A DNA stretch of 34,581 bases from Lentisphaerota bacterium. Its GTDB lineage: Bacteria; Verrucomicrobiota; Kiritimatiellia; PWTM01. Positions 11,901 through 21,160 of the stretch are shown piece after piece. A model generated the notes under the pieces. The model saw nothing but the letters and a program-made list of their open reading frames with translations, ran no database searches and had not been told where the DNA came from. The stretch covers positions 1-34,581 of the forward strand of contig VGWF01000045.1 of NCBI GenBank assembly GCA_016873715.1. Direction: 5' to 3'. The position numbers and the translations under genes are program-made. Every line of letters begins with the position of its first letter. The stretch's first letter is position 1.

Positions 11901-13281
11901 CGGCATCAACATCAAGCGCGCCGCGTATGCCCGCGTCGAGGGGTGCGAGTTCTCCGGCGCCTTTGCGGTCGACGCCGACGCCATCGACTACGACGGCGTT
12001 CACGGCGGCATCATCCGCGGCAACCACCTCCACGATTTCCTGGGCGACAACGACGACGCGATCGACATCGGCGAACTGGCCACGGACCTTCTGGTGGAGA
12101 GCAACTTCATCGCCCGCTGCTCCGACAAGGGCGTCTCCATCGGCCAGGGATCCACGGCCCTCGTGCGCCACAACGTGATCCGCAACGTCGCCTTGGGAGC
12201 GGGCATCAAGGACGCCGGCTCGTTCGGCCTCTTCGAGAACAACACGTTCCACAACACCGGCAACGCGATCGCGGTCTACGAGAAGAATCCCGGGGCCGGC
12301 GGCGGCGGGGTCGAGGTGCGGAACTGCATCTTCTCGGGAACCGCGATGGAACCCGTAACGATCGATGCGCTGTCGACGGGACTCGTCTCGTGGTGCCTGT
12401 CGGACACGCTGGCCGTCGCGGGAGCGGGAAACCGCCTCGGCGAGCCGCTGTTCGAGCGTGCGGGCGCCGACAACTTCCGGCTGCAGACCGGCTCCCCCGC
12501 GATCGACTCCGGATCGCCGGTCTCGCCGGCCGATGCGGACGGCAGCCGCACCGACATGGGCGCCGTTGCCTTCGACTGGCGCGAGGGCCATGCGGTCATC
12601 AACGAAATCCACTACCACCCCGCCGACACGAACCAGGCGGAGTACCTGGAACTGCACAACCCGGGCAGCGCGGCGCTCGATCTGGCCGGCTGGCGCTTCG
12701 GTCAGGGCCTGACCTTCGAGTTCCCCGCCGGCACCGTGCTTCCGGCGGGCGGCTACCTCCTGCTGTGCGCGGGAACGAACGGGGCGCCCGTGGTCCCGAA
12801 CCGGTTCGCGTGGACGGCGGGGGTTCTGGACAACGCGGGCGAGACCCTGGAACTTCTGGATGCGGCTTCCAACGTCATGGACAAGGTCACCTATCTCAAC
12901 TATGCCCCCTGGCCGGCCGGGCCCGACGGGCTGGGGCCCTCACTCTCGCTGATCGATCCTCGATGGGACAACTCCCGGCCGGAGAGTTGGTATGCGAGCG
13001 GTGCGGACGGAGGCACGCCCGGCGGAGCGTTCGACCACCAGTTCCCCGGACCCGTCGGCGCCGGCCCGCTCCCCGGCAGTGCGCCGGGCGGTGTCCGCTT
13101 CGACTTCGACGGCGTGCCGGGGCTGCTCTATGTGCTCGAGGGAACGGACGACCTCCTCCACCCGGACTGGCAGCCCACGGGAGTGTCCGGCTTGCCGTCG
13201 GGTGGTCGCGTCGTTCTCGACCTGACGCCCCCGCCCGGGTCGTCGAACCGGTTCTATCGGATCCGCGTGCGGTCTCCGTAG
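5913..13281 (+). CDS. Giant secreted lamin-tail/CotH/beta-helix protein (frameshifted near its signal peptide)
   Basis: About 2,455 residues, exported, function unknown. Visible domains in order: four lamin-tail domains opening with VVISEIMYDP-like motifs (about residues 20-640), a beta-sandwich ligand-binding-like region (660-830), a chitobiase/hexosaminidase C-terminal-like domain (860-930), a fifth lamin-tail domain (933-1090), a second chitobiase-C-like domain (1105-1185), a CotH-like kinase domain (1187-1570; LRNGNDDW, FRDTLGQSML and the metal-binding FVDLDRAL), another beta-sandwich (1630-1790), a right-handed beta-helix (1840-2180), a sixth lamin-tail domain (2225-2360) and a short C-terminal module ending SNRFYRIRV. 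The apparent start ATG 5917 gives no signal peptide. Another frame starting at GTG 5913, with GGAG upstream, encodes WLPVALLLAAASA, a good signal peptide. One surplus base at about 5961-5970 separates the frames, so the true protein probably reads ...AAASA-AQSAVVISE. CotH proteins phosphorylate secreted proteins; activity here is unproven. Confidence 0.9.
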
Positions 13282-13338
13282 CGGTTGCCGTCCGCATCCG
13301 CCCCCATCCGGGGCCATCCCCAATTACGGGACCCAAGT

Positions 13339-13366
13339 TTGACAATCCAGGTCAATTGCGTAGACT
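13339..13366 (+). promoter_or_regulatory. Candidate promoter for the transhydrogenase operon
   Basis: A consensus -35 TTGACA (13339-13344), a 16-base spacer and TAGACT (13361-13366) lie 34 bases before the pntAA ATG. The -35 and spacer also carry TTGAC-N7-GTCAA, a 5-bp inverted repeat. The same spacer length and identical -10 hexamer occur at 26354-26381. Confidence 0.55.
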
Positions 13367-13400
13367 CCCACGGCTTCGGCAACGGAAGGGGTAGGTTTCC

Positions 13401-14543
13401 ATGAAGATCTTCGCAGCCCGGGAACTTCATCCGGGCGAACAGCGGGCCGCACTGAACCCCGCCTCGACGGACAAGCTTGTGAAGCTTGGCCTCGAAGTCT
13501 CGATTGAATCGGGAATCGGACAGACCCTCCACCACCCCGACGCGGACTACACCGCCAAGGGCGCCACCGTGGCCCCGGACCGGGCCGCGGGCCTGTCCGG
13601 CGCGGACCTGATCCTGCGCCTCCGCCCGCCCACGGTCGAGGAGGCCGCCGCCTCCCGTCCGGGCTCCATGCACATCGGCTACCTCGAGCCCTTCTCCAAC
13701 AAGACCGTGATCGAGGCCTTCGCGAAGTCCGGGGCCACGGCGATGTCCGTCGAACTGGTTCCCCGCTCGACGATCGCGCAGAAGATGGATGCGATCAGCT
13801 CGCAGGCGAACCTCGGCGGATATGTCGCGGTGGTGCTCGCGGCGGAGCGGCTGACCAAGGTCCTCCCGATGATGATGACGCCCGCCGGCACCATCACGCC
13901 GGCCCGGGTGTTCATCATCGGCGCGGGCGTGGCGGGTCTCCAGGCGATCGCCACGGCCAAGCGTCTCGGCGCCCGCGTCGAGGCCTTCGACACGCGGCCG
14001 GTCGTCAAGGAGCAGGTCCAGTCGCTCGGCGCGAAGTTCGTCGAGGTCGACCTCGGCGAGACCGGGCAGACCAAGGACGGCTACGCCAAGCAGCTGACCG
14101 AGGAGCAGCTCGCCAAGCAGCGCGCCGCGATGGCGAAGCACTGCGCCGAGGCGGACGTCGTCATCACGACCGCCCAGGTGTTCGGCAAGCGCGCGCCGCG
14201 GATCATCACCGCCGACATGGTCCGGGGGATGAAGGCCGGCAGCATCGTCGTCGACATGGCCGTCGAGACGGGCGGCAACGTCGAAGGCTCGGCGCTGGAC
14301 CAGGAGGTCAACGTCAACGGCGTGCGGATCCTGGGCCTCGCAAACCTCCCCGGCCGCGTGCCGGTCGCCGCGAGCCAGATGTACGCGAGCAACCTGGCGA
14401 ACTTCGTCGAGCACTTCTGGGACAAGAAGGCGAAGACGTTCGGGTTCAACCTCGAGGACGAGATCCTCAAGGGACTCGTGGTCACCCACGGCGGCAAGGT
14501 CGTCCATTCGGCCGTCCGCCAAGCGCTCGGTTTGAACGACTAG
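13401..14543 (+). CDS. pntAA: NAD(P) transhydrogenase subunit alpha part 1 (NAD-binding domain I)
   Basis: This is the soluble NAD(H)-binding component of the proton-translocating transhydrogenase, which uses the proton gradient to reduce NADP+ with NADH. The 380-residue protein begins KIFAARELHPGEQRAALNP, has the Rossmann motif IIGAGVAGLQAIATAKRLGA (about residues 172-191) and the RQD-loop-like region RSTIAQKMDAISSQANLGGY. It lacks membrane helices: the alpha subunit is split here, as in Rhodospirillum, and the helices are encoded by the next gene. ATG 13401 is preceded by a purine-rich GGAAGGGG. It is first in a three-gene operon with pntAB and pntB. Confidence 0.97.
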   Translation: MKIFAARELHPGEQRAALNPASTDKLVKLGLEVSIESGIGQTLHHPDADYTAKGATVAPDRAAGLSGADLILRLRPPTVEEAAASRPGSMHIGYLEPFSNKTVIEAFAKSGATAMSVELVPRSTIAQKMDAISSQANLGGYVAVVLAAERLTKVLPMMMTPAGTITPARVFIIGAGVAGLQAIATAKRLGARVEAFDTRPVVKEQVQSLGAKFVEVDLGETGQTKDGYAKQLTEEQLAKQRAAMAKHCAEADVVITTAQVFGKRAPRIITADMVRGMKAGSIVVDMAVETGGNVEGSALDQEVNVNGVRILGLANLPGRVPVAASQMYASNLANFVEHFWDKKAKTFGFNLEDEILKGLVVTHGGKVVHSAVRQALGLND

Positions 14544-14563
14544 GTCAAGGAAGGAGCCTCGAC

Positions 14564-14854
14564 ATGCTGGGTCTGCTGTTCTTCGTATTCGTCCTTGCGG
14601 TCTTCCTCGGATTCGAGTTGATCGCCAAGGTTCCCTCGCAACTCCACACCCCGCTGATGTCGGGATCGAACGCGATCTCCGGCATCACGATCGTCGGCGC
14701 GCTGGTCGCGGCCGGGCAGCCCCACGGCGGCGACTTCGTGACGGTCCTCGGCACGATCGCCGTGGCGGCCGCGATGATCAACGTGGTGGGCGGCTACCTG
14801 GTCACCGACCGGATGCTCGCGATGTTCAAGCACAAGGACGGAGGCGCGAAGTAG
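14564..14854 (+). CDS. pntAB: NAD(P) transhydrogenase subunit alpha part 2 (membrane)
   Basis: A 96-residue membrane protein with three hydrophobic segments: about residues 1-20 (LLFFVFVLAVFLGFELI), 40-58 (ISGITIVGALVAAG) and 64-85 (VLGTIAVAAAMINVVGGYLV). It contributes helices to the proton channel of the transhydrogenase. The motif KVPSQLHTPLMSGSNAISGI is highly characteristic of this subunit. The start has a strong AAGGAAGGAG site. It lies 20 bases after pntAA and two bases before pntB, so the three are clearly one operon. Confidence 0.97.
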   Translation: MLGLLFFVFVLAVFLGFELIAKVPSQLHTPLMSGSNAISGITIVGALVAAGQPHGGDFVTVLGTIAVAAAMINVVGGYLVTDRMLAMFKHKDGGAK

Positions 14855-14856
14855 CC

Positions 14857-16290
<1,434 letters not shown>

Positions 16291-16309
16291 GCCGGGGCAC
16301 CCGGAAGGC

Positions 16310-16351
16310 GAACCCCCGCCGGGACGGCTTCGGCCGCTCCGGCGGGGGTTC
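16310..16351. terminator. Bidirectional terminator between pntB and galE
   Basis: Perfect 13-bp arms, GAACCCCCGCCGG (16310-16322) and its complement (16339-16351), enclose a 16-base loop that can itself pair further. It is 20 bases after the pntB stop and 23 bases after the end of galE on the other strand, serving both converging units. T-runs are short. Confidence 0.7.
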
Positions 16352-16373
16352 CGTTTCCGGCTCCGGGCGGGGC

Positions 16374-17348
16374 TCAGGCGCCGCGGTATCCGCGCGGATG
16401 GGCGCGGTGCCAGGCCCACGCATGTTCGACGATGGTCCGGATGGCGCCGTAGCGGGGCTTCCACCCCAGGACGGTCCGCGCCTTTTCCGCGGCCGCCACG
16501 AGCCGCGGCGGATCGCCCGGGCGGCGGGGCGACACCGTGGCCGGGATCGGGTGGCCGGTCACCTCGCGGGCGACGTCGATGACCTCCTGGACGGAGAACC
16601 CGCTGCCGTTGCCCAGGTTGAACGGGCCCGTATGGTTCCCGGTCAGGGCCAGGATGTGCGCCTCGGCGAGGTCGACGATGTGGATGTAGTCGCGGACGCA
16701 GGTGCCGTCGGGCGTCGGGTAGTCGCCGCCGAAGACCGAGACGGCCGGGCTCTGCCCGAGGGCGACGCGCAGCACGTTCGGGATCAGGTGCGTCTCGGGC
16801 TCGTGGTCCTCGCCGAACTTCTCCGTCGCGCCGCACGCGTTGAAGTAGCGGAGGAAGACGGCCTGGGTGCGGTGAAGCTCCTCGTACCAGCGGAGCATCT
16901 TCTCGAACAGGAGCTTCGACTCGCCGTAGGGATTCGCCGGCCGCTGCGGGAGGTCCTCGGACATCGGCACGCGCTCCGGAACCCCGTAGGTGGCGCACGT
17001 GGACGAGAAGATGATCTTCGGCACGCCGGCCTTGCGCATCGCCTCCACGAGGTTCAACCCGCCGACGACGTTGTTCTGGAAGTACATCTCCGGGTGCTGC
17101 ATCGACTCGCCGACCAGCGCGAAGGCCGCGAAGTGCATCACCGCGTCCGGCCGGACCGACGCCATGGCGGCCCCGATCTCGCCGGGGTGGTTCAGGTCGC
17201 CCACGAAGAGTTCCGCCCGGCCGTCCACCGCCTCGCGGTGCCCGCGGCCGAGATTGTCGAACACGCACACCGCGTGGCCCGCGTCGAGCAACCGCTCGGT
17301 GGTCACGCTGCCGATGTAGCCCGCGCCGCCCGTCACCAGGACCTTCAT
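16374..17348 (-). CDS. galE: UDP-glucose 4-epimerase
   Basis: GalE interconverts UDP-glucose and UDP-galactose (or the N-acetyl forms) using bound NAD+, feeding envelope polysaccharide synthesis. The 324-residue protein opens with the dinucleotide motif VLVTGGAGYIGS and has the catalytic YxxxK in NPYGESK, preceded by the SSTCATYG serine/threonine segment. RDYIHIVDLAEAHILAL and NLGNGSGFSVQEV are family-typical. The start ATG 17348 overlaps the stop of the upstream BFN gene in ATGA, so the two are translationally coupled. An in-frame extension to 17468 would lie inside that neighbour and is rejected. Confidence 0.95.
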   Translation of the reverse strand: MKVLVTGGAGYIGSVTTERLLDAGHAVCVFDNLGRGHREAVDGRAELFVGDLNHPGEIGAAMASVRPDAVMHFAAFALVGESMQHPEMYFQNNVVGGLNLVEAMRKAGVPKIIFSSTCATYGVPERVPMSEDLPQRPANPYGESKLLFEKMLRWYEELHRTQAVFLRYFNACGATEKFGEDHEPETHLIPNVLRVALGQSPAVSVFGGDYPTPDGTCVRDYIHIVDLAEAHILALTGNHTGPFNLGNGSGFSVQEVIDVAREVTGHPIPATVSPRRPGDPPRLVAAAEKARTVLGWKPRYGAIRTIVEHAWAWHRAHPRGYRGA

Positions 17349-17821
17349 TGCCCGTCTCCCTTCCCTTCCCCCGCTGCCGTTCCGCCCTGCTGCTCCCGGG
17401 CCTGCTGGAGCGCCCACGTCGCATCCTCCGCATGGTCCCAGACCCCGGCCGCCACGTAGATCGGGCACTTCTGCTGGATCGCCAGCGCGATCGAATCGCT
17501 GGGCCGCGCATCGATCTCGACGACGCCCCGGCCGAGTTCGCTTTCCTGGAGCAGGTAGACCCGCGCGAAGAACGTGTCGCCCTTGAGGTCGTTGATCACG
17601 ACCTTCGTCGCGCGGGCGCCGAAGCCGGACAGCATCGCGACGATGAAGTCGTGCGTCAGCGGGCGCGGCTTGCGGACCTTCTGCGCGAACATCGTGATCG
17701 CGGCCGCGACGTAGGGATCGACGAAGATCGCGATCGTCTTGAGGCCGTCCGAGAGAAACACGCCGACCCCCTGCGGGGTGGGCAGGAGGGCCTTCAGCGT
17801 CACCAGGACATCCGGTTTCAC
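17345..17821 (-). CDS. Bifunctional nuclease (BFN/DUF151) family protein
   Basis: A 158-residue cytoplasmic protein of the BFN (DUF151) family, first described as plant and bacterial nucleases acting on DNA and RNA; its role in bacteria is poorly defined. Family features seen are GVFLSDGLKTIAIFVDPYVAAAI, THDFIVAML, KVVINDLKGDTFFARVYL and DARPSDSIALAIQQKCPIYVA, the last being the most conserved block. The final 20 residues are a Gln/Gly-rich tail. The start is a GTG at 17821 without a strong ribosome-binding site. It overlaps galE by four bases, an operon not obviously linked in function. Confidence 0.85.
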   Translation of the reverse strand: MKPDVLVTLKALLPTPQGVGVFLSDGLKTIAIFVDPYVAAAITMFAQKVRKPRPLTHDFIVAMLSGFGARATKVVINDLKGDTFFARVYLLQESELGRGVVEIDARPSDSIALAIQQKCPIYVAAGVWDHAEDATWALQQAREQQGGTAAGEGKGDGQ

Positions 17822-17879
17822 GATCGATTGCCGCCGGGGGAACGGAAGCGTAGTGTCATGCTAGCGCAGCGGGCCGGCG

Positions 17880-18167
17880 GTGTCGACTTCGACGGCGGGC
17901 CCGCGACGAACCGTGAGCGGAACGTTCCATTGGAAGAACCTCCCGATGCCCCTGCGGGTGGCGCTGGGAGTCACGCTGGTCGGACTGGGAATCCTCGGGC
18001 TGTTCCTTCCCTTTCTCCAGGGCCTCCTCTTCATCACGGTCGGCCTGGCGATCCTCGCCCACGATGTCCCCCCGGTCCGGCGGGCCCTGGACCGGCTTCG
18101 CAGGTCGCGGACGGCGGGGCGGCTGCGGGAGCGGCTGGCCTCGCTCGGCCGCCGATGGCGGGGATAG
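17880..18167 (+). CDS. Small membrane protein, PGPGW/DUF454-like
   Basis: A 95-residue protein with a long hydrophobic region, RVALGVTLVGLGILGLFLPFLQGLLFITVGLAILAHD in outline, which forms one hairpin of two helices broken by LPFLQG, and a strongly basic C-terminus (RRALDRLRRSRTAGRLRERL). The LGLFLP...L.FI..GLAIL pattern resembles small PGPGW or YbaN/DUF454 inner-membrane proteins, but the exact PGPGW motif is absent. The start is uncertain: GTG 17880 gives the full length, and GTG 17913 or ATG 17946 (with GGAAG about ten bases upstream) are also possible. It stands alone between two minus-strand genes. Confidence 0.6.
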   Translation: MSTSTAGPRRTVSGTFHWKNLPMPLRVALGVTLVGLGILGLFLPFLQGLLFITVGLAILAHDVPPVRRALDRLRRSRTAGRLRERLASLGRRWRG

Positions 18168-18185
18168 GCGTCCCCGGAAACGGAC

Positions 18186-18217
18186 GCGCCCCCCGGCGGC
18201 GGGCCGCCGGAGGGCGC
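18186..18217. terminator. GC-rich hairpin between the small membrane gene and ompA
   Basis: Arms at 18186-18200 and 18203-18217 pair over 15 positions with one G-T pair and almost no loop; in practice the stem would be about 14 bp. A second hairpin, GGGGCGCG-AA-CGCGCCCC, follows at 18234-18251, ten bases beyond the ompA-family stop. Together they can end transcription from both sides. Confidence 0.6.
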
Positions 18218-18260
18218 ATCGATCGCGGACGGCGGGGCGCGAACGCGCCCCCCTCCGGGT

Positions 18261-19622
18261 TCAGCGCGGGATATCCGCGCCGGACGGCCGCTTCTCGCCG
18301 GGCTTCGGCAGATCAGCCGGGGCCTCGGGGCCGGACGAGATCTTGGAAGGATCGACCGGACCCGTCGGAGCGGGCACCTCGACGCTGGGCCGGATGTAGA
18401 TGTCCGTCCGCCGGTTCTTCTGCATGTTCGTCTCGGTGTCGTTCGGGGCGATCGGCCGGTCGAACCCGTAGCCCTTGTGCGTGACGCGCGACGGGGCGAT
18501 GCCGCCGGCCCGGACGATGTACTCCATGACGGCCTTGGCGCGGCGCTCGGAGAGCGACTGGTTGTAGTCGCGCTTGGAGGTCTTGCGCCGGTCGGCGTGG
18601 CCCTCGACGCGGGCGGTCGCGCCCGGGTCGCGCTGCATGACCTTGATGACCTTGTCGAGCTGCTCGTGGTAGATCGGGCGCAGGTTCGCCTTGTCGTAAT
18701 CGAACTCGATCAGCAGGCGGAAGAGCATCAGGTCATCGGCCGGGTTGAGCGGATCGGTGTTGTCCTCGATGACCTCGTGACCGTCGGCGACGCCGCCCTT
18801 GTCGGTGTCGGGGTCGAGCGGGTTGGTCTTGTAGGTCAGCACCTCGGCGCCGTCCTTGAGCCCGTCGAGATCGCAATCGGGATCCAGCGGGTTCGTCTTG
18901 AACTCCTTGACTTCCTGGCCGTCGGTGAGGCCGTCCTTGTCCGTATCGGGATCGAACGGATCGGTTCCGTACGCCGGCTCCTCCTTGTCCAGGAGGCCGT
19001 CGCCGTCGCTGTCGATGTCGCCTCCGACCACCATCGGCGCGAACGGCGGGGCGGCGCCGAAGCGGTAGTTGATGCCGGCGCCCAGGATCCAGTTGACCTC
19101 GGTATCGGCCCCGGCGAGGGCGGTCTTCGCGTCGACGCGGACGGCCCACTCGTCGTTGAAGTGGTACTGGAGGCCGCCGCCGGCGGTCAGGACGGTGTCC
19201 ACGGTGCCGTCGTCGACGCCCATGTCCATGCCGTAGAAGATGAAGCCGCCGCCGATGGACAGGTAGGGATCGATCCGCTGATCCGCCTGGTTGCGCAGGT
19301 GGAAGAGCAGGTCGAGGCCGAGGCGCAGGCCGTACGTGTCATCGGTGAGATGATAGCGCTCGTCCGTGAACTCCCGGGCCTCGAGCACCGGGGCGTAGTC
19401 CATCCCGACCTCGAGTTCCCACATCGGGGTGAACGTGTAGCCGAGGCGCAATCCCAGGCTGGCGCCGCTCTTGACCTCTTCGTCGCCCTCGTAGAGGAAG
19501 GCGCCGATCAGCGCGCTGCCGGACCAGGGGGCCCGGTCGAACAGATCCTCCACCGCCGGGGCGGGCCGGCCCGCCAGGACCGCGGCCACCGCAAGAACCG
19601 ATATCCAAGATCGCGCAACCAT
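18261..19622 (-). CDS. OmpA-family outer-membrane protein with TSP3 repeats
   Basis: A 453-residue outer-membrane protein. It has a signal peptide (MVARSWISVLAVAAVLAGRP), an eight-strand-type beta-barrel with alternating aromatic patterns (about residues 33-195, ending NYRFG), a calcium-binding thrombospondin type 3 segment with repeated DxDxDG (DIDSDGDGLLD, DPDTDKDGLTDG, DPDCDLDGLKDG, DPDTDKGGVADG; about 200-295) and a C-terminal OmpA peptidoglycan-binding domain (about 305-415) with IEFDYDKANLRP, EGHADRRKTSKRDYNQSLSERRA and NRRTDIYI. A Pro/Ser-rich tail follows. This layout is an OprF-like cell-wall anchor. It is divergent from the FHA gene. Confidence 0.92.
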   Translation of the reverse strand: MVARSWISVLAVAAVLAGRPAPAVEDLFDRAPWSGSALIGAFLYEGDEEVKSGASLGLRLGYTFTPMWELEVGMDYAPVLEAREFTDERYHLTDDTYGLRLGLDLLFHLRNQADQRIDPYLSIGGGFIFYGMDMGVDDGTVDTVLTAGGGLQYHFNDEWAVRVDAKTALAGADTEVNWILGAGINYRFGAAPPFAPMVVGGDIDSDGDGLLDKEEPAYGTDPFDPDTDKDGLTDGQEVKEFKTNPLDPDCDLDGLKDGAEVLTYKTNPLDPDTDKGGVADGHEVIEDNTDPLNPADDLMLFRLLIEFDYDKANLRPIYHEQLDKVIKVMQRDPGATARVEGHADRRKTSKRDYNQSLSERRAKAVMEYIVRAGGIAPSRVTHKGYGFDRPIAPNDTETNMQKNRRTDIYIRPSVEVPAPTGPVDPSKISSGPEAPADLPKPGEKRPSGADIPR

Positions 19623-19688
19623 GATCCGTACTCCCTTGATGCGGCGCCCCCCGGGGGTCGCGCCCGTTTGAACTGACAGAACGATTAC

Positions 19689-19716
19689 ACTTTACCAGAG
19701 CGGGTCCCCCTTGCAA
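19689..19716 (-). promoter_or_regulatory. Candidate promoter for the ompA-family gene
   Basis: On the minus strand, TTGCAA (19716-19711), a 16-base spacer and TAAAGT (19694-19689) precede the OmpA ATG by about 66 bases. The gap is the AT-richest patch between the divergent OmpA and FHA genes. Pattern evidence only. Confidence 0.35.
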
Positions 19717-19773
19717 TATGTTTCCCAACGGATGCGCGGAGGGCCGCGCGGCGCGAACCACGGACAAAGCAGC

Positions 19774-21147
19774 GTGACACCTACGGCAACTCTCGTCGTC
19801 GAATCGGGCCCGGACAAGGGACTGGAGATCGTCGTGCCGGCCGCCGGCGCGAGGGTCGGCCGGGCGTCGGGCAACGACGTCGTCCTGCACGACCCCGCCC
19901 TCTCCCGGTTCCATTGCCGGTTCTATTTCAAGGACGGGCAGGCCCTGTATGTCTCGGACCTGGCGAGCACCAACGAGACGCTCGTCAACAACCGTCCCTC
20001 GCCCGACGGCCGGCTGAGGGCCGGCGACCGGATCACGATCGGCGAGACCGTGATCAAGGTCGCGCGCGACGCGGCCGGCGGAGCGGCCGAGCCGCCGCCC
20101 GCCTCGCCGTCGCCCGCGGCCGCACCCCCCCCGCTTCCGCCCCCGCCGCCCGCCGACCCGGCCGGCGCCGCCGCGGGCGGCAAGCCGATGGAGATCGATC
20201 TCGGCCTGGACCGCGAGGACGGCTTCGAATCCGCCCGGGCGCTCAAGCCGAAGGCGCCCCTGAAGGCGCGGCTGCTGATCTACGCGGGCATCGCCGTCAT
20301 GGTCGTGGCCGCCGTCGGCCTTTCCGCATGGCTGATGAAGCCCCGCGCGGGCCGGAAGCCGTCGGCCGCCGCAACCGGCGGCCTGGAGATCCACTACGAG
20401 AAGGTCGAGGCGGGCGCGAAGAACATCTTCCGCTACGCCATGGCCCTGGAGGGCGGAACCCTCTCGGTGCGCATCGACAACCTCCAGGACGGGCAGCACG
20501 TCAGCCGCGAGAAGAAGACCGACCCGAAGATCCTCGAACTCCTCGCGTCCTCGCTCGAACAATCGGGGTTCTTCCAGCTCGTCGACGAGTACCAGGGTCT
20601 CGCGCCGGGCGTGTGGGACCAGGCCGACCTGACGATCGTCGTCAACCGCCGCGCCCACCGCGTCCGCGTCCTCAACCGCCTCCAGCCGGACGCCTTCAAG
20701 AAGGCGCGCGAGGAGATCGAGGAGTTCGTGCGCAACGAGATCGGCCTCTACGCGCTGGCCCTGCCGCCGGAGAAGCTCGTGGAGATCGGCCGCAATGCGT
20801 GGCTGACGGGGCAGAAGCTGTACGACGAGCGCGAGGTGCGGCACGACAACCTCGCCCGCACGATCAAGTCGCTCACCGAGGCCGAGAGCCTCGTCGAGAC
20901 CCTGGAGCCCAAGCCCGACTTCTACGAGAAGGCGATCGCCCTTCGCGAGGAGGCTCGACGGATGCTGCAGGCCAAGTACGAGGACTACCTCTTCCGGGCC
21001 GACCGGTCGATCAAGCTCAACGACTGGAAGGAGGCGAACGCGCACCTCCAGGTCCTGCTCGAAACCGTGTCGGACCGCTCCGACGAGCGGTATGACAAGG
21101 TCTACAAGAAACTGGTCGACGTGCAGCGTCGGCTCAACCGGAAGTGA
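19774..21147 (+). CDS. FHA-domain membrane protein
   Basis: A 457-residue protein (from GTG 19774) with an N-terminal forkhead-associated domain (about residues 5-95), which binds phosphothreonine peptides. The FHA core is visible: ARVGRASGNDVVLHDP, SRFHCRFYF and LASTNETLVNN. A Pro/Ala-rich linker (about 105-140) and a basic stretch lead to one membrane helix (LLIYAGIAVMVVAAVGLSAWL, about 167-187). The remaining 270 residues would then be periplasmic; I recognise no known fold there, though the end is helical with charged, tetratricopeptide-like periodicity (KYEDYLFRADRSIKLNDWKEANAHL). The start is uncertain: an upstream TTG 19711 or ATG 19732 would add 21 or 14 residues, but homology to FHA begins only after 19774. 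The PEGA lipoprotein gene follows by 13 bases. Confidence 0.85.
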   Translation: MTPTATLVVESGPDKGLEIVVPAAGARVGRASGNDVVLHDPALSRFHCRFYFKDGQALYVSDLASTNETLVNNRPSPDGRLRAGDRITIGETVIKVARDAAGGAAEPPPASPSPAAAPPPLPPPPPADPAGAAAGGKPMEIDLGLDREDGFESARALKPKAPLKARLLIYAGIAVMVVAAVGLSAWLMKPRAGRKPSAAATGGLEIHYEKVEAGAKNIFRYAMALEGGTLSVRIDNLQDGQHVSREKKTDPKILELLASSLEQSGFFQLVDEYQGLAPGVWDQADLTIVVNRRAHRVRVLNRLQPDAFKKAREEIEEFVRNEIGLYALALPPEKLVEIGRNAWLTGQKLYDEREVRHDNLARTIKSLTEAESLVETLEPKPDFYEKAIALREEARRMLQAKYEDYLFRADRSIKLNDWKEANAHLQVLLETVSDRSDERYDKVYKKLVDVQRRLNRK

Positions 21148-21160
21148 TCGGATCCCGCCC

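Noticed and set aside
17345-17468. Longer galE start at 17468
   Set aside because: It would overlap the BFN gene by 124 bases; ATG 17348 with the ATGA overlap and GGAGYIGS near the start fits better.
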